From Actinobacteria bacterium Ga0077541 (lineage in GTDB: Bacteria > Actinomycetota > Thermoleophilia > Miltoncostaeales > Miltoncostaeaceae), in NCBI GenBank assembly GCA_001464995.1, contig LNEQ01000254.1:1-45258 (forward strand): DNA of 45,258 bases, given 5' to 3'. The notes beneath the pieces were generated by a model. The model was not told the DNA's origin, searched no databases, and worked only from the letters and a program-made list of their open reading frames with translations. Numbering within the stretch: the stretch's first letter is position 1; each line of letters opens with the position of its first letter. This document shows positions 34,450-42,657 of the stretch, piece by piece. The position numbers and the translations under genes were made by a program.

Positions 34450-34611
34450 GTGGCATCCAACGGCGGCAGCCTCGGCGGCATCGGCCTCGGCGGTATCCTC
34501 GTCATCGCCGGAATCCTGGTCGCGATCTTCGGCTCGTTCTGGCTCGGCCTGATCATCGCCCTCGTGGGCCTCATCGCCTTCGGCGGCTTCGCGAAGGGCA
34601 AGTGGTACTGA
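34450..34611 (+). CDS. 53-residue glycine-rich membrane protein
   Basis: GTG 34450 follows AAGGAG at the right distance. The product begins VASNGGSLGGIGLGGILVIA and is almost wholly hydrophobic: two glycine-spaced helices (GILVIAGILVAIFGSFWLG and LIIALVGLIAFGGFA) ending in KGKWY, like small hydrophobic stress or phage-shock-type membrane peptides. The function is unknown. It is the last gene before the palindromic element at 34669. Confidence 0.72.
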   Translation: MASNGGSLGGIGLGGILVIAGILVAIFGSFWLGLIIALVGLIAFGGFAKGKWY

Positions 34612-34668
34612 TCCGATAGCCCTCGCGTTGCGCGCTGGCCCCTGCCCGGGCCGGCGCGCGGGCCTGGG

Positions 34669-34815
34669 CTAGTGGAGCGTCCACCAACGTTGCTGGTGTT
34701 CTGGCCGCGAAAATCCCGCGGGGCAAGGACGCAGGGAGATCGCATAGCTGAGGCTATGCGTTCGATGATTTGCAGCGAGCCAGAACCCGGCGGAGGTTGG
34801 TTGACGCTCCACTAG
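34669..34815. mobile_element. MITE-like palindromic element flanked by CTAG
   Basis: The first 20 bases, ctagtggagcgtccaccaac (34669-34688), match the reverse complement of the last 20, gttggttgacgctccactag (34796-34815), at 19 of 20 positions. Further inward, ttctggc and aaatc also pair across the centre, so the ends form about 48 bases of imperfect inverted repeat. The middle holds a perfect hairpin CGCATAGC-tgag-GCTATGCG (34741-34760). The outer CTAG on each side could be a 4-base target duplication of the YTAR type used by IS5-like transposases. It has no coding capacity. The downstream kinase's stop codon lies within the right CTAG. Confidence 0.65.
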
Positions 34816-35887
34816 GCGGTGGCGGCGGGGAGCACGAAGGAGACGCGGGCTCCCCCCCCGGGTCGCTCCTCGGCCCAGATGCGGCCGCCCTGGGCCTCCA
34901 CGAGGCCGCGGGCGATCGCCAGCCCGAGGCCGGCGCCCGCGCCGTCGCGGCGGCGCGCCGAGTCGGCGCGCCAGAAGCGCTCGAAGGCCTGCTCGAGGGC
35001 CTCGGGCGCGATGCCCTCGCCGGTGTCCTCGACGCTGACGCGCACCCCGTCGGAGGCGGCGGCGACCAGCACGGCCACCGAGCCGTCGGTCGGGGTGTGG
35101 CGGAGGGCGTTGGTGAGCAGGTTCAGCAGCACCCGCTCCAGCTGGTCCGGCGCGCAGAGGACGGCGGGCACCCCGCCCTCCACGCGCGACTCGAGGCGGA
35201 CGCCGCGCGCCTCCGCGCGGGCCTCCACGCCCCGTACGCAGCCCTCGACGAGCCCGTCCAGGCGCATCTCCCGGAGCTCCAGATCGAGCGCGCCCGCGTC
35301 GATCCGGGCCAGCTCGAAGAGGTCGTCGACCAGACGGCCGAGGTGGCGCACCTGGTCGTGCATCGCCGGCAGGTAGCTCTCCGCCGGCACCAGGCCGTCC
35401 TCGATCGCCTCGAGCATCGCCTGCAGGGACGCGAGCGGCGTGCGCAGGTCGTGGCTCGCGTGGGCGACCAGCTGGCGCCGCGCGTCGAACAGGCGCTCCA
35501 GCTCCCCGGCCATCAGGTTGAACGCCGATCCGAGCTCGGCCACCTCGGCCGGCCCGTCCTCGGGCGCCCGCGTGGCGAGGTCTCCGCGGGCCAGCGACTC
35601 GCTCGCGCCGCGCACGCGGGCCACCGGATCGAGCACCGAGCGTGCCACCAGGAGCGCGCCCACGAGCGCGGCGGCCCCCGAGGCGGTGGCGATCGCGAGC
35701 ACCGTGAGGTCGTGGCCCGAGTCGAACATCAGTATCCCCGAGGCCAGCACCGCGGCCAGCGGAAGGGCGACGGCGCCGAGGGCCAGGGCGACGACCCTTC
35801 CGCGCAGCGTCGGCAGTCGCCGCGCGAGGAGCGCACAGGCGACGCCCGTCGCGAGCGTGCCGCCCGCCACGATCAGCGAGGTCGCGA

Positions 35888-35891
<4 letters not shown>
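34812..35891 (-). CDS. Sensor histidine kinase of a second two-component system
   Basis: This 359-residue kinase has two N-terminal membrane regions (IATSLIVAGGTLATGVACAL and VVALALGAVALPLAAVLASG), a third near VLAIATASGAAALVGALLVA, then HAMP, the HisKA box VAHASHDLRTPLASLQAM with the phospho-acceptor His, and a HATPase_c domain (N box LLTNALRHTPT, G1 DTGEGI, G2 GAGLGLAI). There is only a very small external loop, so the stimulus is probably within or at the membrane. The GTG start 35891 overlaps the regulator TGA by 4 bases. The TAG stop at 34814-34812 falls inside the MITE-like element's edge. Confidence 0.9.
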
Positions 35892-36601
<710 letters not shown>

Positions 36602-36669
36602 GGTGGGCGTCTCCATCACGTCCGGATGGTGCCGCCCCGGGATTGCGGAAGTGTTACGGGCGGGGCCGG

Positions 36670-37221
36670 TCATCGGGCGTCGTCGGCGGCCGGCGGGTCG
36701 CCGAGGCTCTCGATGGCCTCCTGGCACCAGGCGGCGAAGGCCCGCTGCGCGTGGACGCCCTTGCGCAGGGCGAGCGCCAGGTAGGGGCTCGCATCGGGCG
36801 GCAGCGCCGCGATGCGGTCCTCGAACTCGGCCCGCCGTCGCTCGTGGGCCGTCTTCAGGCGCCGGAGCTCGTCGGCGACCAGCGCGGGCGGCAGCGGATC
36901 GGCCAGCGTCAGCTTCACGAGCGATTCGTCCTTGAGGGATGCGAGCCCCCACGGCTCGCGCAGCCAGCGCCCGAGCGCCTCCCGGCCCTCGGGCGTGATG
37001 GTGTAGACGCGCTTGTCGGGGCGCGCGTCCTGGCGCACGTGCTCCTCGCTGGCGAGTCCGAGCTCGCTCAGGCGCCGGAGCTCGGCGTAGATCTGCGAGT
37101 ACGACGCGTGCCAGAAATGGGCGGCGCCGTCCTCGAGCAGGGCCTTGATCTCGTACCCCGAGCGCGGCGCCGACGCCAGTTGGCCCAGCACCGCGAACGT
37201 CGTGACCGGAAGAGCGCGCAA
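36670..37221 (-). CDS. PadR-family transcriptional regulator
   Basis: This 183-residue PadR protein has the winged helix at the N-terminus (TTFAVLGQLASAPRSGYEIK, HASYSQIYAELRRLSELGLA then RVYTITPEGREALGRWL) and a C-terminal helical Vir-type dimerisation region. The translation start is TTG 37221, with AAGGGG 8 bases upstream; the longer frame to 37299 is probably not used. PadR members usually repress adjacent genes and respond to small aromatics or lipophilic drugs. The divergent genes 37299-38050 are its likely targets. Confidence 0.88.
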   Translation of the reverse strand: MRALPVTTFAVLGQLASAPRSGYEIKALLEDGAAHFWHASYSQIYAELRRLSELGLASEEHVRQDARPDKRVYTITPEGREALGRWLREPWGLASLKDESLVKLTLADPLPPALVADELRRLKTAHERRRAEFEDRIAALPPDASPYLALALRKGVHAQRAFAAWCQEAIESLGDPPAADDAR

Positions 37222-37298
37222 CCGTGAGCCCCTTGACCTCGTCGTCCGGGCGGGTGTATTTCTAGTCGTAATATCCCATGTCGGCAGACGGGAGCGCA
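37222..37298. promoter_or_regulatory. Divergent promoter between padR-like gene and the thioredoxin-fold/cupin pair
   Basis: The 77-base gap contains an AT-rich core around 37255-37275 (gtatttctagtcgtaatatc), the most AT-rich stretch of this neighbourhood. It is suited to hold -10 elements for both directions and an autoregulated PadR operator. I see no perfect dyad, so the operator call is positional. Confidence 0.5.
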
Positions 37299-37643
37299 AT
37301 GCGCCTCTACCACCGCTGGAAGTGCCCGTGGTGCGCGGCCGCGCGGCAGGCGATCGAGAACGTCGGCGCCGAGGTCGAGCTGGTCGAGGTCCCCTACCCG
37401 CGCGACGAGCGCGTGGAGGTGCGCGAGCTCAGCGGTCAGTCGAAGGTGCCGGTGCTGGTGGACGGGGACGAGGTCGTGGTCGATTCGCGCCGCATCGTGC
37501 GGCACCTCTACGAGCGCTACGGCGGGGCCGACTTCGCCGGCTCGGCGGCCGAGCTCGCCGCCGAGCCGGCGGGCGACCCCGACGGCGACGCGGAGCCGGA
37601 GTCGTGCGGTGTGGGCGCCGGATCGCGGGGTGGGGCCCGATGA
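37299..37643 (+). CDS. Glutaredoxin/GST-N-like thioredoxin-fold protein
   Basis: The protein starts MRLYHRWKCPWCAAARQAIE with a CPWC redox motif, followed by VELVEVPYPRDERVEV and GQSKVPVLVDGDEVVVDSRRIV with the cis-Pro (VPVL), and IVRHLYERYGG. This is a glutaredoxin or GST N-terminal domain of about 80 residues. A low-complexity tail with one Cys follows. GGGAG five bases before ATG 37299 fixes the start; ATG 37278 is less likely. It would bind glutathione-like thiols, although Actinobacteria often use mycothiol. The stop overlaps the cupin ATG (ATGA), so the two are coupled. Confidence 0.85.
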   Translation: MRLYHRWKCPWCAAARQAIENVGAEVELVEVPYPRDERVEVRELSGQSKVPVLVDGDEVVVDSRRIVRHLYERYGGADFAGSAAELAAEPAGDPDGDAEPESCGVGAGSRGGAR

Positions 37644-38050
37644 GCGAGGCCGCCTACACCCGCATCGGCGCCGACGACGTCCCGTTCCGCGAGCGCCGCG
37701 GCGGCGGCGCGGCGTCGCAGGACCTCTCGGGCGCCCTCGGCGCCGAGCACCTGGCGATGCGCATCTGGCGCTTCGGACCCGGTCACGAGATGGCCTACCA
37801 CCGCCACCGCACCCAGGAGGAGGTCTACGGCCTGCTCTCGGGCGGACCGCAGGAGATCCTGATCGCGGGGGAGCCGGTCGAGGTGGCCGACGGCGACTGG
37901 CTGCGCCTGCCCCGCGAGACTCCGCGCCGGATCCAGAACCACACCGACCGCGAGGCGGTGTGGATGACGATCGGCGCGCCTCCGGGCGAGGGCATCACCG
38001 ACGGCGTGCGGCTCGACCCGGCGACCGGGGAGGAGATCCCCCGCACCTGA
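37640..38050 (+). CDS. Cupin-domain protein
   Basis: This 136-residue single cupin has the first metal motif GHEMAYHRHRTQEEVYGLLSG (His, His, Glu) and the second DGDWLRLPRETPRRIQNHTD (His). Small cupins bind a divalent metal and may act as dioxygenases, isomerases or sensors. It is co-translated with the thioredoxin-fold protein and lies across the divergent promoter from a PadR regulator. A joint role in detoxification or redox response is plausible but not shown. Confidence 0.87.
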   Translation: MSEAAYTRIGADDVPFRERRGGGAASQDLSGALGAEHLAMRIWRFGPGHEMAYHRHRTQEEVYGLLSGGPQEILIAGEPVEVADGDWLRLPRETPRRIQNHTDREAVWMTIGAPPGEGITDGVRLDPATGEEIPRT

Positions 38051-38059
38051 CCGGCGCCG

Positions 38060-38845
38060 TCAGCGCTCCGCGCGGTGGCGCATGAAGAGGAACCCCTCCT
38101 CCTCGTAGACGGCCCAGAGTCGCATCGCCCGCCCGCCGGGGCGCGGCTCGGGGCCGTCGAGCGCGCGCCCCGCGCCGCCCCCGACCAGGCGCGGCGACAC
38201 GGTCGTGCAGATCTCGTCGATCAGGTCGGCGGCGGCCAGCGCCGCGTTCAGCCGCGGCCCGCCCTCGGCGAGCACCGACCGCGCGCCGGCCGCCCCCAGG
38301 GCGACGAGCGCCGCCGGGAGGTCCACCTCGGCGTCCCCCGCGACCAGCACCTCGGCGCCCGCGCGCTCCGCGCGCCGCAGGCCGTCGGCCGGCGCGGCCG
38401 CGCTGGTGATGACGACCGGCTGTGAGTCCGCGTGGGCGTCGGCGAACATGGGCCCCTCCCAGTCGAGGGAGAGCGAGCGGGTGACGACCGCGATCCGGGG
38501 CGCCGGCGCCTGCCCGCGCGCCGCCCGCCCCGCGGCGAGCTGGCCCGGGATGCGCGCGGGCCCGTAGCCCTCGGCGCGCGCGGTCCCCGCCGCCACCAGC
38601 ACGACGTCGGTGAGGGCCCGCAGCGCGAGGTAGACCCTGCGGTCGGCACCGCCGCCGAGGCCGCCCGAGCGCCCGTCCACCGATATCGCCCCGTCGATGC
38701 TCGCCACCATGTTGAGGCGCAGGCCGGGACGGCCCTCGGCGGCCGGCAGGTCGGCGTAGGCGTCGGCCGGGTCGACCGGCCCGGAGGGCTCCGGGAGCAG
38801 CCGGCGCAGCGCGCTCTCGGGGCGTGGAGGGGAGGGGGTGCGCAC
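38060..38845 (-). CDS. RibD C-terminal domain reductase (dihydrofolate-reductase-like)
   Basis: The 261-residue product contains RLNMVASIDGAISVDGRSGG, VYLALRALTDVVLVAAGTAR, PRIAVVTRSLSLD and the conserved VLAEGGPRLNAALAAADLID. These are hallmarks of the RibD_C fold, which reduces the ribose side chain of the pyrimidine in riboflavin synthesis. It lacks the deaminase half of RibD. No other rib gene is nearby, and stand-alone members are often of unknown substrate. The start is GTG 38845 after GAGGA. It converges on the cupin gene. Confidence 0.82.
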   Translation of the reverse strand: MRTPSPPRPESALRRLLPEPSGPVDPADAYADLPAAEGRPGLRLNMVASIDGAISVDGRSGGLGGGADRRVYLALRALTDVVLVAAGTARAEGYGPARIPGQLAAGRAARGQAPAPRIAVVTRSLSLDWEGPMFADAHADSQPVVITSAAAPADGLRRAERAGAEVLVAGDAEVDLPAALVALGAAGARSVLAEGGPRLNAALAAADLIDEICTTVSPRLVGGGAGRALDGPEPRPGGRAMRLWAVYEEEGFLFMRHRAER

Positions 38846-38969
38846 GGTCGCCGTCCTCGTGGTTCGGGAGCGCCCACGTTACGCCGCGGCTCCCCCCTCG
38901 GGCCCTCCGCACATCTCCGTACCGGGTGGTGGCATGGCGCCCCGGTACCCGCCGTGCAACAGTGGCGCG

Positions 38970-39866
38970 ATGAGCGTCCCGAGCGGTCGTCAGGTCCTTC
39001 TGCGGCACGGACCCTGGGCGGCCACGGTGGTCGAGGTGGGCGGCGGCCTGCGCATCCTCGCGCGCTCCGGCGTCGCGCTGCTCGACGGGTACGCGGCCGA
39101 GGAGATGGCCTCCGGCGGCCGGGGGCAGCCCCTGATCCCGTGGCCCAACCGCATGGCCGGCGGCGCCTACGAGTTCGGCGGGCGGCGTCTGCAGGCGCCG
39201 CTGAGCGAGCCGTCCACCGGAGGGGCCATCCACGGGCTGGTGCGCTGGTCCAACTGGAGGGTCGTCGCCAGCGAGCCGTCCTCCTGCGCGATGGCCCTCC
39301 GCCTCAACCCGCAGCCGGCGTATCCGTTCACGCTCGACCTCCGCCTCGACTACGCGCTCGCCGACGACGGGCTCACGGTCACCCTCACCGCCGAGAACCA
39401 GGGCGACGAGGCCCTCCCCTTCGGGGCCGGGTTCCACCCCTATCTGACGGCCGGGACGGCCGTGGTGGATGCCGCCGCGCTCACGGTGCCGGCGGCCACC
39501 TGGCTCCCGACGGACGGTCGCGCGATCCCGACCGGCGAGCGGCGCCCTGTCGAGGGGCCCCTCGACTTCCGCGCAGCCCGGCCGATCGGCGAGACGGTGC
39601 TCGACCACTGCTTCACCGATCTCGCCCGCGACGCCGACGGCCTCGCGCGCGTGCGGCTCGAGGGGCCGGAGTCGTCGGCCACGCTCTGGATGGACGAGGC
39701 CTTCGGCTACCTGATGGTCTTCACGGGCGACACGCTGCCGCCGGGGCTCCGCCGTCGCGGCCTTGCCGTCGAGCCGATGACCTGCCCCGCCGACGCCTTC
39801 AACTCGGGCGAGGGCCTGCGGGTGATCACGCCCCGCCAGCGCTTCGTCGGCCGCTGGGGGGGGTAG
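38970..39866 (+). CDS. Aldose 1-epimerase family protein
   Basis: This 298-residue galactose-mutarotase-fold protein has IPWPNRMAGGAYEFGGRRLQ, AIHGLVRWSNWRV, the catalytic-acid region FGAGFHPYLTAG, and the C-terminal VEPMTCPADAFNSGEGLRVI. It interconverts alpha and beta anomers of sugars such as glucose or galactose. The start at ATG 38970 (MSVPSGRQVLLRHG) has only a weak ribosome site; an in-frame ATG about 36 bases earlier is an alternative. Upstream it is divergent from the RibD-C gene. Confidence 0.87.
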   Translation: MSVPSGRQVLLRHGPWAATVVEVGGGLRILARSGVALLDGYAAEEMASGGRGQPLIPWPNRMAGGAYEFGGRRLQAPLSEPSTGGAIHGLVRWSNWRVVASEPSSCAMALRLNPQPAYPFTLDLRLDYALADDGLTVTLTAENQGDEALPFGAGFHPYLTAGTAVVDAAALTVPAATWLPTDGRAIPTGERRPVEGPLDFRAARPIGETVLDHCFTDLARDADGLARVRLEGPESSATLWMDEAFGYLMVFTGDTLPPGLRRRGLAVEPMTCPADAFNSGEGLRVITPRQRFVGRWGG

Positions 39867-39872
39867 GCGCAC

Positions 39873-39908
39873 GCCGGCGCGCGGCCCCATTGGGGACCGC
39901 GCGCCGGC
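39873..39908. terminator. Strong GC hairpin, probable bidirectional terminator
   Basis: Arms gccggcgcgcgg (39873-39884) and ccgcgcgccggc (39897-39908) form a perfect 12-bp stem, 6 bases after the epimerase stop and just before the end of the minus-strand oxidase remnant. There is no T-run on either side, so termination may be weak or Rho-dependent. Confidence 0.55.
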
Positions 39909-39925
39909 CGCAGGGCCCGGGTTGC

Positions 39926-40205
39926 TCAGTGGCTCATCGTGCCCTCGGCGTGCCCGGTCCGCAGGAGGCCGACCGCGCCCTTGGCGGCGTTCGTGAAGTC
40001 GTGGGTCACGAGGGGGTGGATCCCCTCCTCGTCGAGGCGGAACTCGGCGATCGAGCCCGGGGCGGTAGGCGGGCGCGTCGGCGCTCATCGTGTTCTTCGG
40101 CGCCGAGCCCTCGCCGGCGTCGGCCGGGCGGCGGGCGCTCTTCGGGGCGGCGATCAGGCCGCCGCCGCGGCGGGGGTGGCGGGGGAGGGATCGAGGGTTC
40201 CTCTC
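39926..40205 (-). pseudogene. C-terminal remnant of a multicopper oxidase / nitrite reductase-type cupredoxin protein
   Basis: On the minus strand, reading to TGA at 39928-39926, the last ~45 codons are IAEFRLDEEGIHPLVTHDFT then NAAKGAVGLLRTGHAEGTMS and H. This resembles the last strand and helix of NirK-type cupredoxins (YPFVTHSFxHAxxGAVGxL). Upstream, in a second frame, lies SARRPADAGEGSAPKNTM and SADAPAYRPG; removal of one C from a cccc run near 40,065 joins them. No copper-ligand region is left further upstream, so this is a truncated and frameshifted fragment. The neighbouring AT-rich patch may mark where the rest was lost. Confidence 0.6.
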
Positions 40206-40350
40206 CCTCCGCGCGTTCCGTCGTTTTCTCTGTTCTACGTCGTAGTAAACGGCATCACACCTATTAAAAACAACTCTTGGCGTAACAAAACATGAGGTGA
40301 CGTCACCACCTCGTCCGACGCGCCCGCGTCCTCTCTGCGAGTATCCGCGC
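40206..40350 (+). promoter_or_regulatory. AT-rich promoter patch with GGTGACGTCACC palindrome
   Basis: In a GC-rich genome, 40225-40293 is strikingly AT-rich (for example ttctctgttctacgtcgtag, then cacacctattaaaaacaact). It contains TTGGCG followed by AT-rich steps that could form a promoter. Just after it is the perfect 12-base palindrome GGTGACGTCACC (40296-40307), a plausible operator. The ketosynthase gene starts at 40351. The rest of the gap from 40308 to 40350 shows nothing more. Confidence 0.5.
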
Positions 40351-41552
40351 GTGCGCCGACGGGTCGTCATCACGGGTGCGGGTGTCGTGAGCCCGATCGG
40401 AGCCGGCGTCGGGGCGTTCTGGGACGCCCTGGTGGCCGGCCGCTCAGGCGCGGCGATGGTGCCGATCGAGGGCGTCGGGGAGATCTGCGCCTTCCCCGTT
40501 ACCGACGGCGAGGACGCCCGCGAGCGCTTCGGCCAGCGCGACGCACGCCGCATGGACCGCAGCGGCCGGATGGCCGCCGTCGCCGCGTCCTGGGCGCTCT
40601 GGGCGTCGATCCGGAGAGGATCGGCATCTCGATCGGCAGCGTCCACGGCGGCGCGGACGCCCTGCTCGAGGCGCACCGCGCGCTGCTCGAGCGCGGGGCG
40701 GATCGGGTGGGGCCGCTCGCCATCCCGATGTCGCTCGCCAACCACCCCTGCGCCGCGGCCGCGCGGGCCCTCGGGCTGCGCGGGCCCTCGGCGGCGCCCG
40801 CCACGGCCTGCGCCGCCGGATCCGACGCGATCGGCACCGCGCTGTCGTTCCTGCGCGAAGGGCGCGCCGACGCGATGATCGCCGGGGGCGCCGACGCGCC
40901 GCTGTCCCCCCTGGTGATCGCCGGCTACATCAAGGTGGGCGCGCTGACGCCGAGCGTCCGCCCGCCGCTCGAGACCTCGCGCCCGTTCGACATCGGCCGC
41001 GACGGCTTCGTGATGGGGGAGGGGGCGGGCGTCCTGCTCCTGGAGGAGCGCGAGCACGCTCTCGCCCGCGGCGCCCGCATCTACGCCGAGCTGGCCGGCT
41101 ACGGCAGCTCGTGCGACGCCGGGCACCCGACCGACCCCGACGCCACCGGCGCCGGACCGGCCCGCGCGATGCGCCTCGCCATCGAGGACGCCGGGCTCAC
41201 TCCCACCGACATCGGCTACGTCAACGCCCACGCGACCTCGACCACCGCCGGCGACATCGCAGAGGCGCGCGCGATCGCGCTCGCCGGGCTCGGCGCCGCG
41301 GCCGTCTCGTCCACCAAGTCGGCGCACGGGCACGCCCTCGGCGGCGCCGGCGGCCTCGAGGCCGTCGCCACCCTCCTGGCCTTCGCGCGCGACACGCTCC
41401 CCGCGACCCTGAACCTCGAGGACCCCGAGCCCGAGGCGCCGTTCGACCACGTGCTGACCCCCCGGGCCGCCCGCATCGGGGCGGCCGTGTCGAACTCGTT
41501 CGGCTTCGGCGGCCACAACGCCTGCCTGGTCTTCACCCGGCACGACGGGTAG
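40351..41552 (+). pseudogene. Beta-ketoacyl-ACP synthase II (FabF-like), frameshifted near 40,590
   Basis: From GTG 40351 the frame reads VRRRVVITGAGVVSPIGAGV and continues to MAAVAASWAL. One missing base near 40,590 then moves the family sequence into another frame, giving DPERIGISIGSVHGGADALL and on to TAG 41552. The combined ~400 residues hold the active-site Cys in ATACAAGSDAIG, His in NAHATSTTAG, and KSAHGHALGGAGG. The enzyme would condense malonyl-ACP with acyl-ACP. No acyl carrier protein or FabG is adjacent, so this is probably a stray or specialised copy. The two halves have normal codon use, so the break is recent or an error. Confidence 0.85.
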
Positions 41553-41560
41553 GGAGGGCC

Positions 41561-42205
41561 GTGAGGCCCCCTGACGACCTGTGGGAGATCTCCGGCCGCG
41601 TGAGCTGCTCGGCGATCTGCGACGCGATGATGCGCCGTCACGGCCATCACGCGCACATCGTCGACCTCGTGAGCCCGGCGCCGGAGCGCCTGCTGCTCGG
41701 CCGGGCGCTCACGATGCAGTTCCTGCCCCTCCGGGCCGACCTGCTGGAGCCGGCGCGCCACGACTTCGGCGCGATGCTCGACGAGGCGGTGGCCGACGTC
41801 GATCCCTCGGGCGCGGTCCTGGTGGTCTCCAGCTGGGGACATCCCGACGCCCCGGTCGCCGGCGGCAAGAAGCTGTCGCGCCTGGCCAATCTCGGCCTCG
41901 CCGGGCTCGTGGCCGACGCGCGACTGCGCGACTTCTCCGAGGTGGTCGACCTCGGCCTCGGCGCCTGGTGCCGGGGGGAGACCGTGCGCCAGGGCGGCGA
42001 CACCGTGATGCCCTACGCGGCCAACGTGCCCGTCTGCGTCGGAGGGGTGACCGTCGTCCCGGGCGACTGGGTCTACGCCGACCGCGCGGGCGCGGTCGTG
42101 ATCCCGTCCGACGACCTGCGTCCGGTGCTCGAGGAGGCGGCGCGCATCGAGGAGCGCGACGCGGCCGAGGTGGAGCGCCTGCGGGCGGCCGACCTGGCCC
42201 GATGA
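41561..42205 (+). CDS. RraA-like protein (RraA / HMG-aldolase fold)
   Basis: The 214-residue protein has the family core: SCSAICDAMMRR, VVSSWGHPDAPVAGGKKLSR, GLAGLVADARLRDFSEVVDL with the Arg-Asp pair, VPVCVGGVTVVPGDWVYADR and AGAVVIPSDDL. RraA binds RNase E in E. coli, while relatives are 4-hydroxy-4-methyl-2-oxoglutarate aldolases or oxaloacetate decarboxylases. Without RNase E context an aldolase or decarboxylase role is at least as likely. GTG 41561 follows agggagggcc. Its stop overlaps the next gene's ATG (ATGA, 42202-42205). Confidence 0.85.
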   Translation: MRPPDDLWEISGRVSCSAICDAMMRRHGHHAHIVDLVSPAPERLLLGRALTMQFLPLRADLLEPARHDFGAMLDEAVADVDPSGAVLVVSSWGHPDAPVAGGKKLSRLANLGLAGLVADARLRDFSEVVDLGLGAWCRGETVRQGGDTVMPYAANVPVCVGGVTVVPGDWVYADRAGAVVIPSDDLRPVLEEAARIEERDAAEVERLRAADLAR

Positions 42206-42579
42206 TCCGCATCCTCCTCCTGTGGGCCAGTAACACGGCCGCCCTCTTCGCCGCCGACTGGCTCTTCGACGGCATCCGGTTCGAGGGCGAGTGGAACGTG
42301 GTGGCCGCCGGCGCCGTCTTCGGCATCGTCAACTGGCTGCTGAAGCCCCTGGTGACCTTCCTCGCGATCCCGCTGATCATCCTGACGCTCGGGATCGCCC
42401 TCTTCTTCGTGAACCTGCTGATGCTGGTCACCACCGCCTGGCTCGTCGGCGGCTTCACGATCGACGGCTTCTGGACCGCCGTCGGCGGCACGATCGTGAT
42501 CTGGATCGTCAACTCGATCCTGCAGTCGGCGTTCGGCCTCGACGACCGCGCCGACCGCCGCCGCGCGGAGCTCCCCTAG
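42202..42579 (+). CDS. Phage-holin-family-4 superfamily membrane protein (YvlD-like)
   Basis: The 125-residue product has about four helices (IRILLLWASNTAALFAADWL, NVVAAGAVFGIVNWLLKPLV, LLMLVTTAWLVGGFTIDGFW) and the conserved NWLLKPLVTFLAIPLIILTL, the signature of this widespread family. Despite the name, most members are chromosomal and not lysis proteins, and their role is unknown. It is translationally coupled to the RraA-like gene. A palindromic hairpin follows 46 bases after the stop. Confidence 0.85.
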   Translation: MIRILLLWASNTAALFAADWLFDGIRFEGEWNVVAAGAVFGIVNWLLKPLVTFLAIPLIILTLGIALFFVNLLMLVTTAWLVGGFTIDGFWTAVGGTIVIWIVNSILQSAFGLDDRADRRRAELP

Positions 42580-42625
42580 CGCGTTCAGGAGCCGTTCAGG
42601 GCCCACCGTCCACGATCACAGAGGC

Positions 42626-42657
42626 GGGCCCGTGATCTCCTCTCCGATCACGGGCCC
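42626..42657. terminator. Perfect hairpin after the holin-4-type gene
   Basis: Arms gggcccgtgatc (42626-42637) and gatcacgggccc (42646-42657) make a 12-bp stem around tcctctcc. It has no T-tract, so it is a structured 3' end or a Rho-assisted stop. Confidence 0.55.

Noticed and set aside
37995-41543. 1182-codon minus-strand open frame
   Set aside because: It is antisense to the epimerase and ketosynthase genes. Only a short part near 40,070-40,190 is meaningful, as the oxidase remnant, and it joins a different frame.
40351-42205. Polyketide or fatty-acid gene cluster
   Set aside because: Only one ketosynthase is present, followed by an RraA-like protein, with no carrier protein, acyltransferase or reductase.
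42202-42579. Phage holin and lysis module
   Set aside because: The family name is historical; the gene is coupled to an RraA-like gene and no endolysin is nearby.
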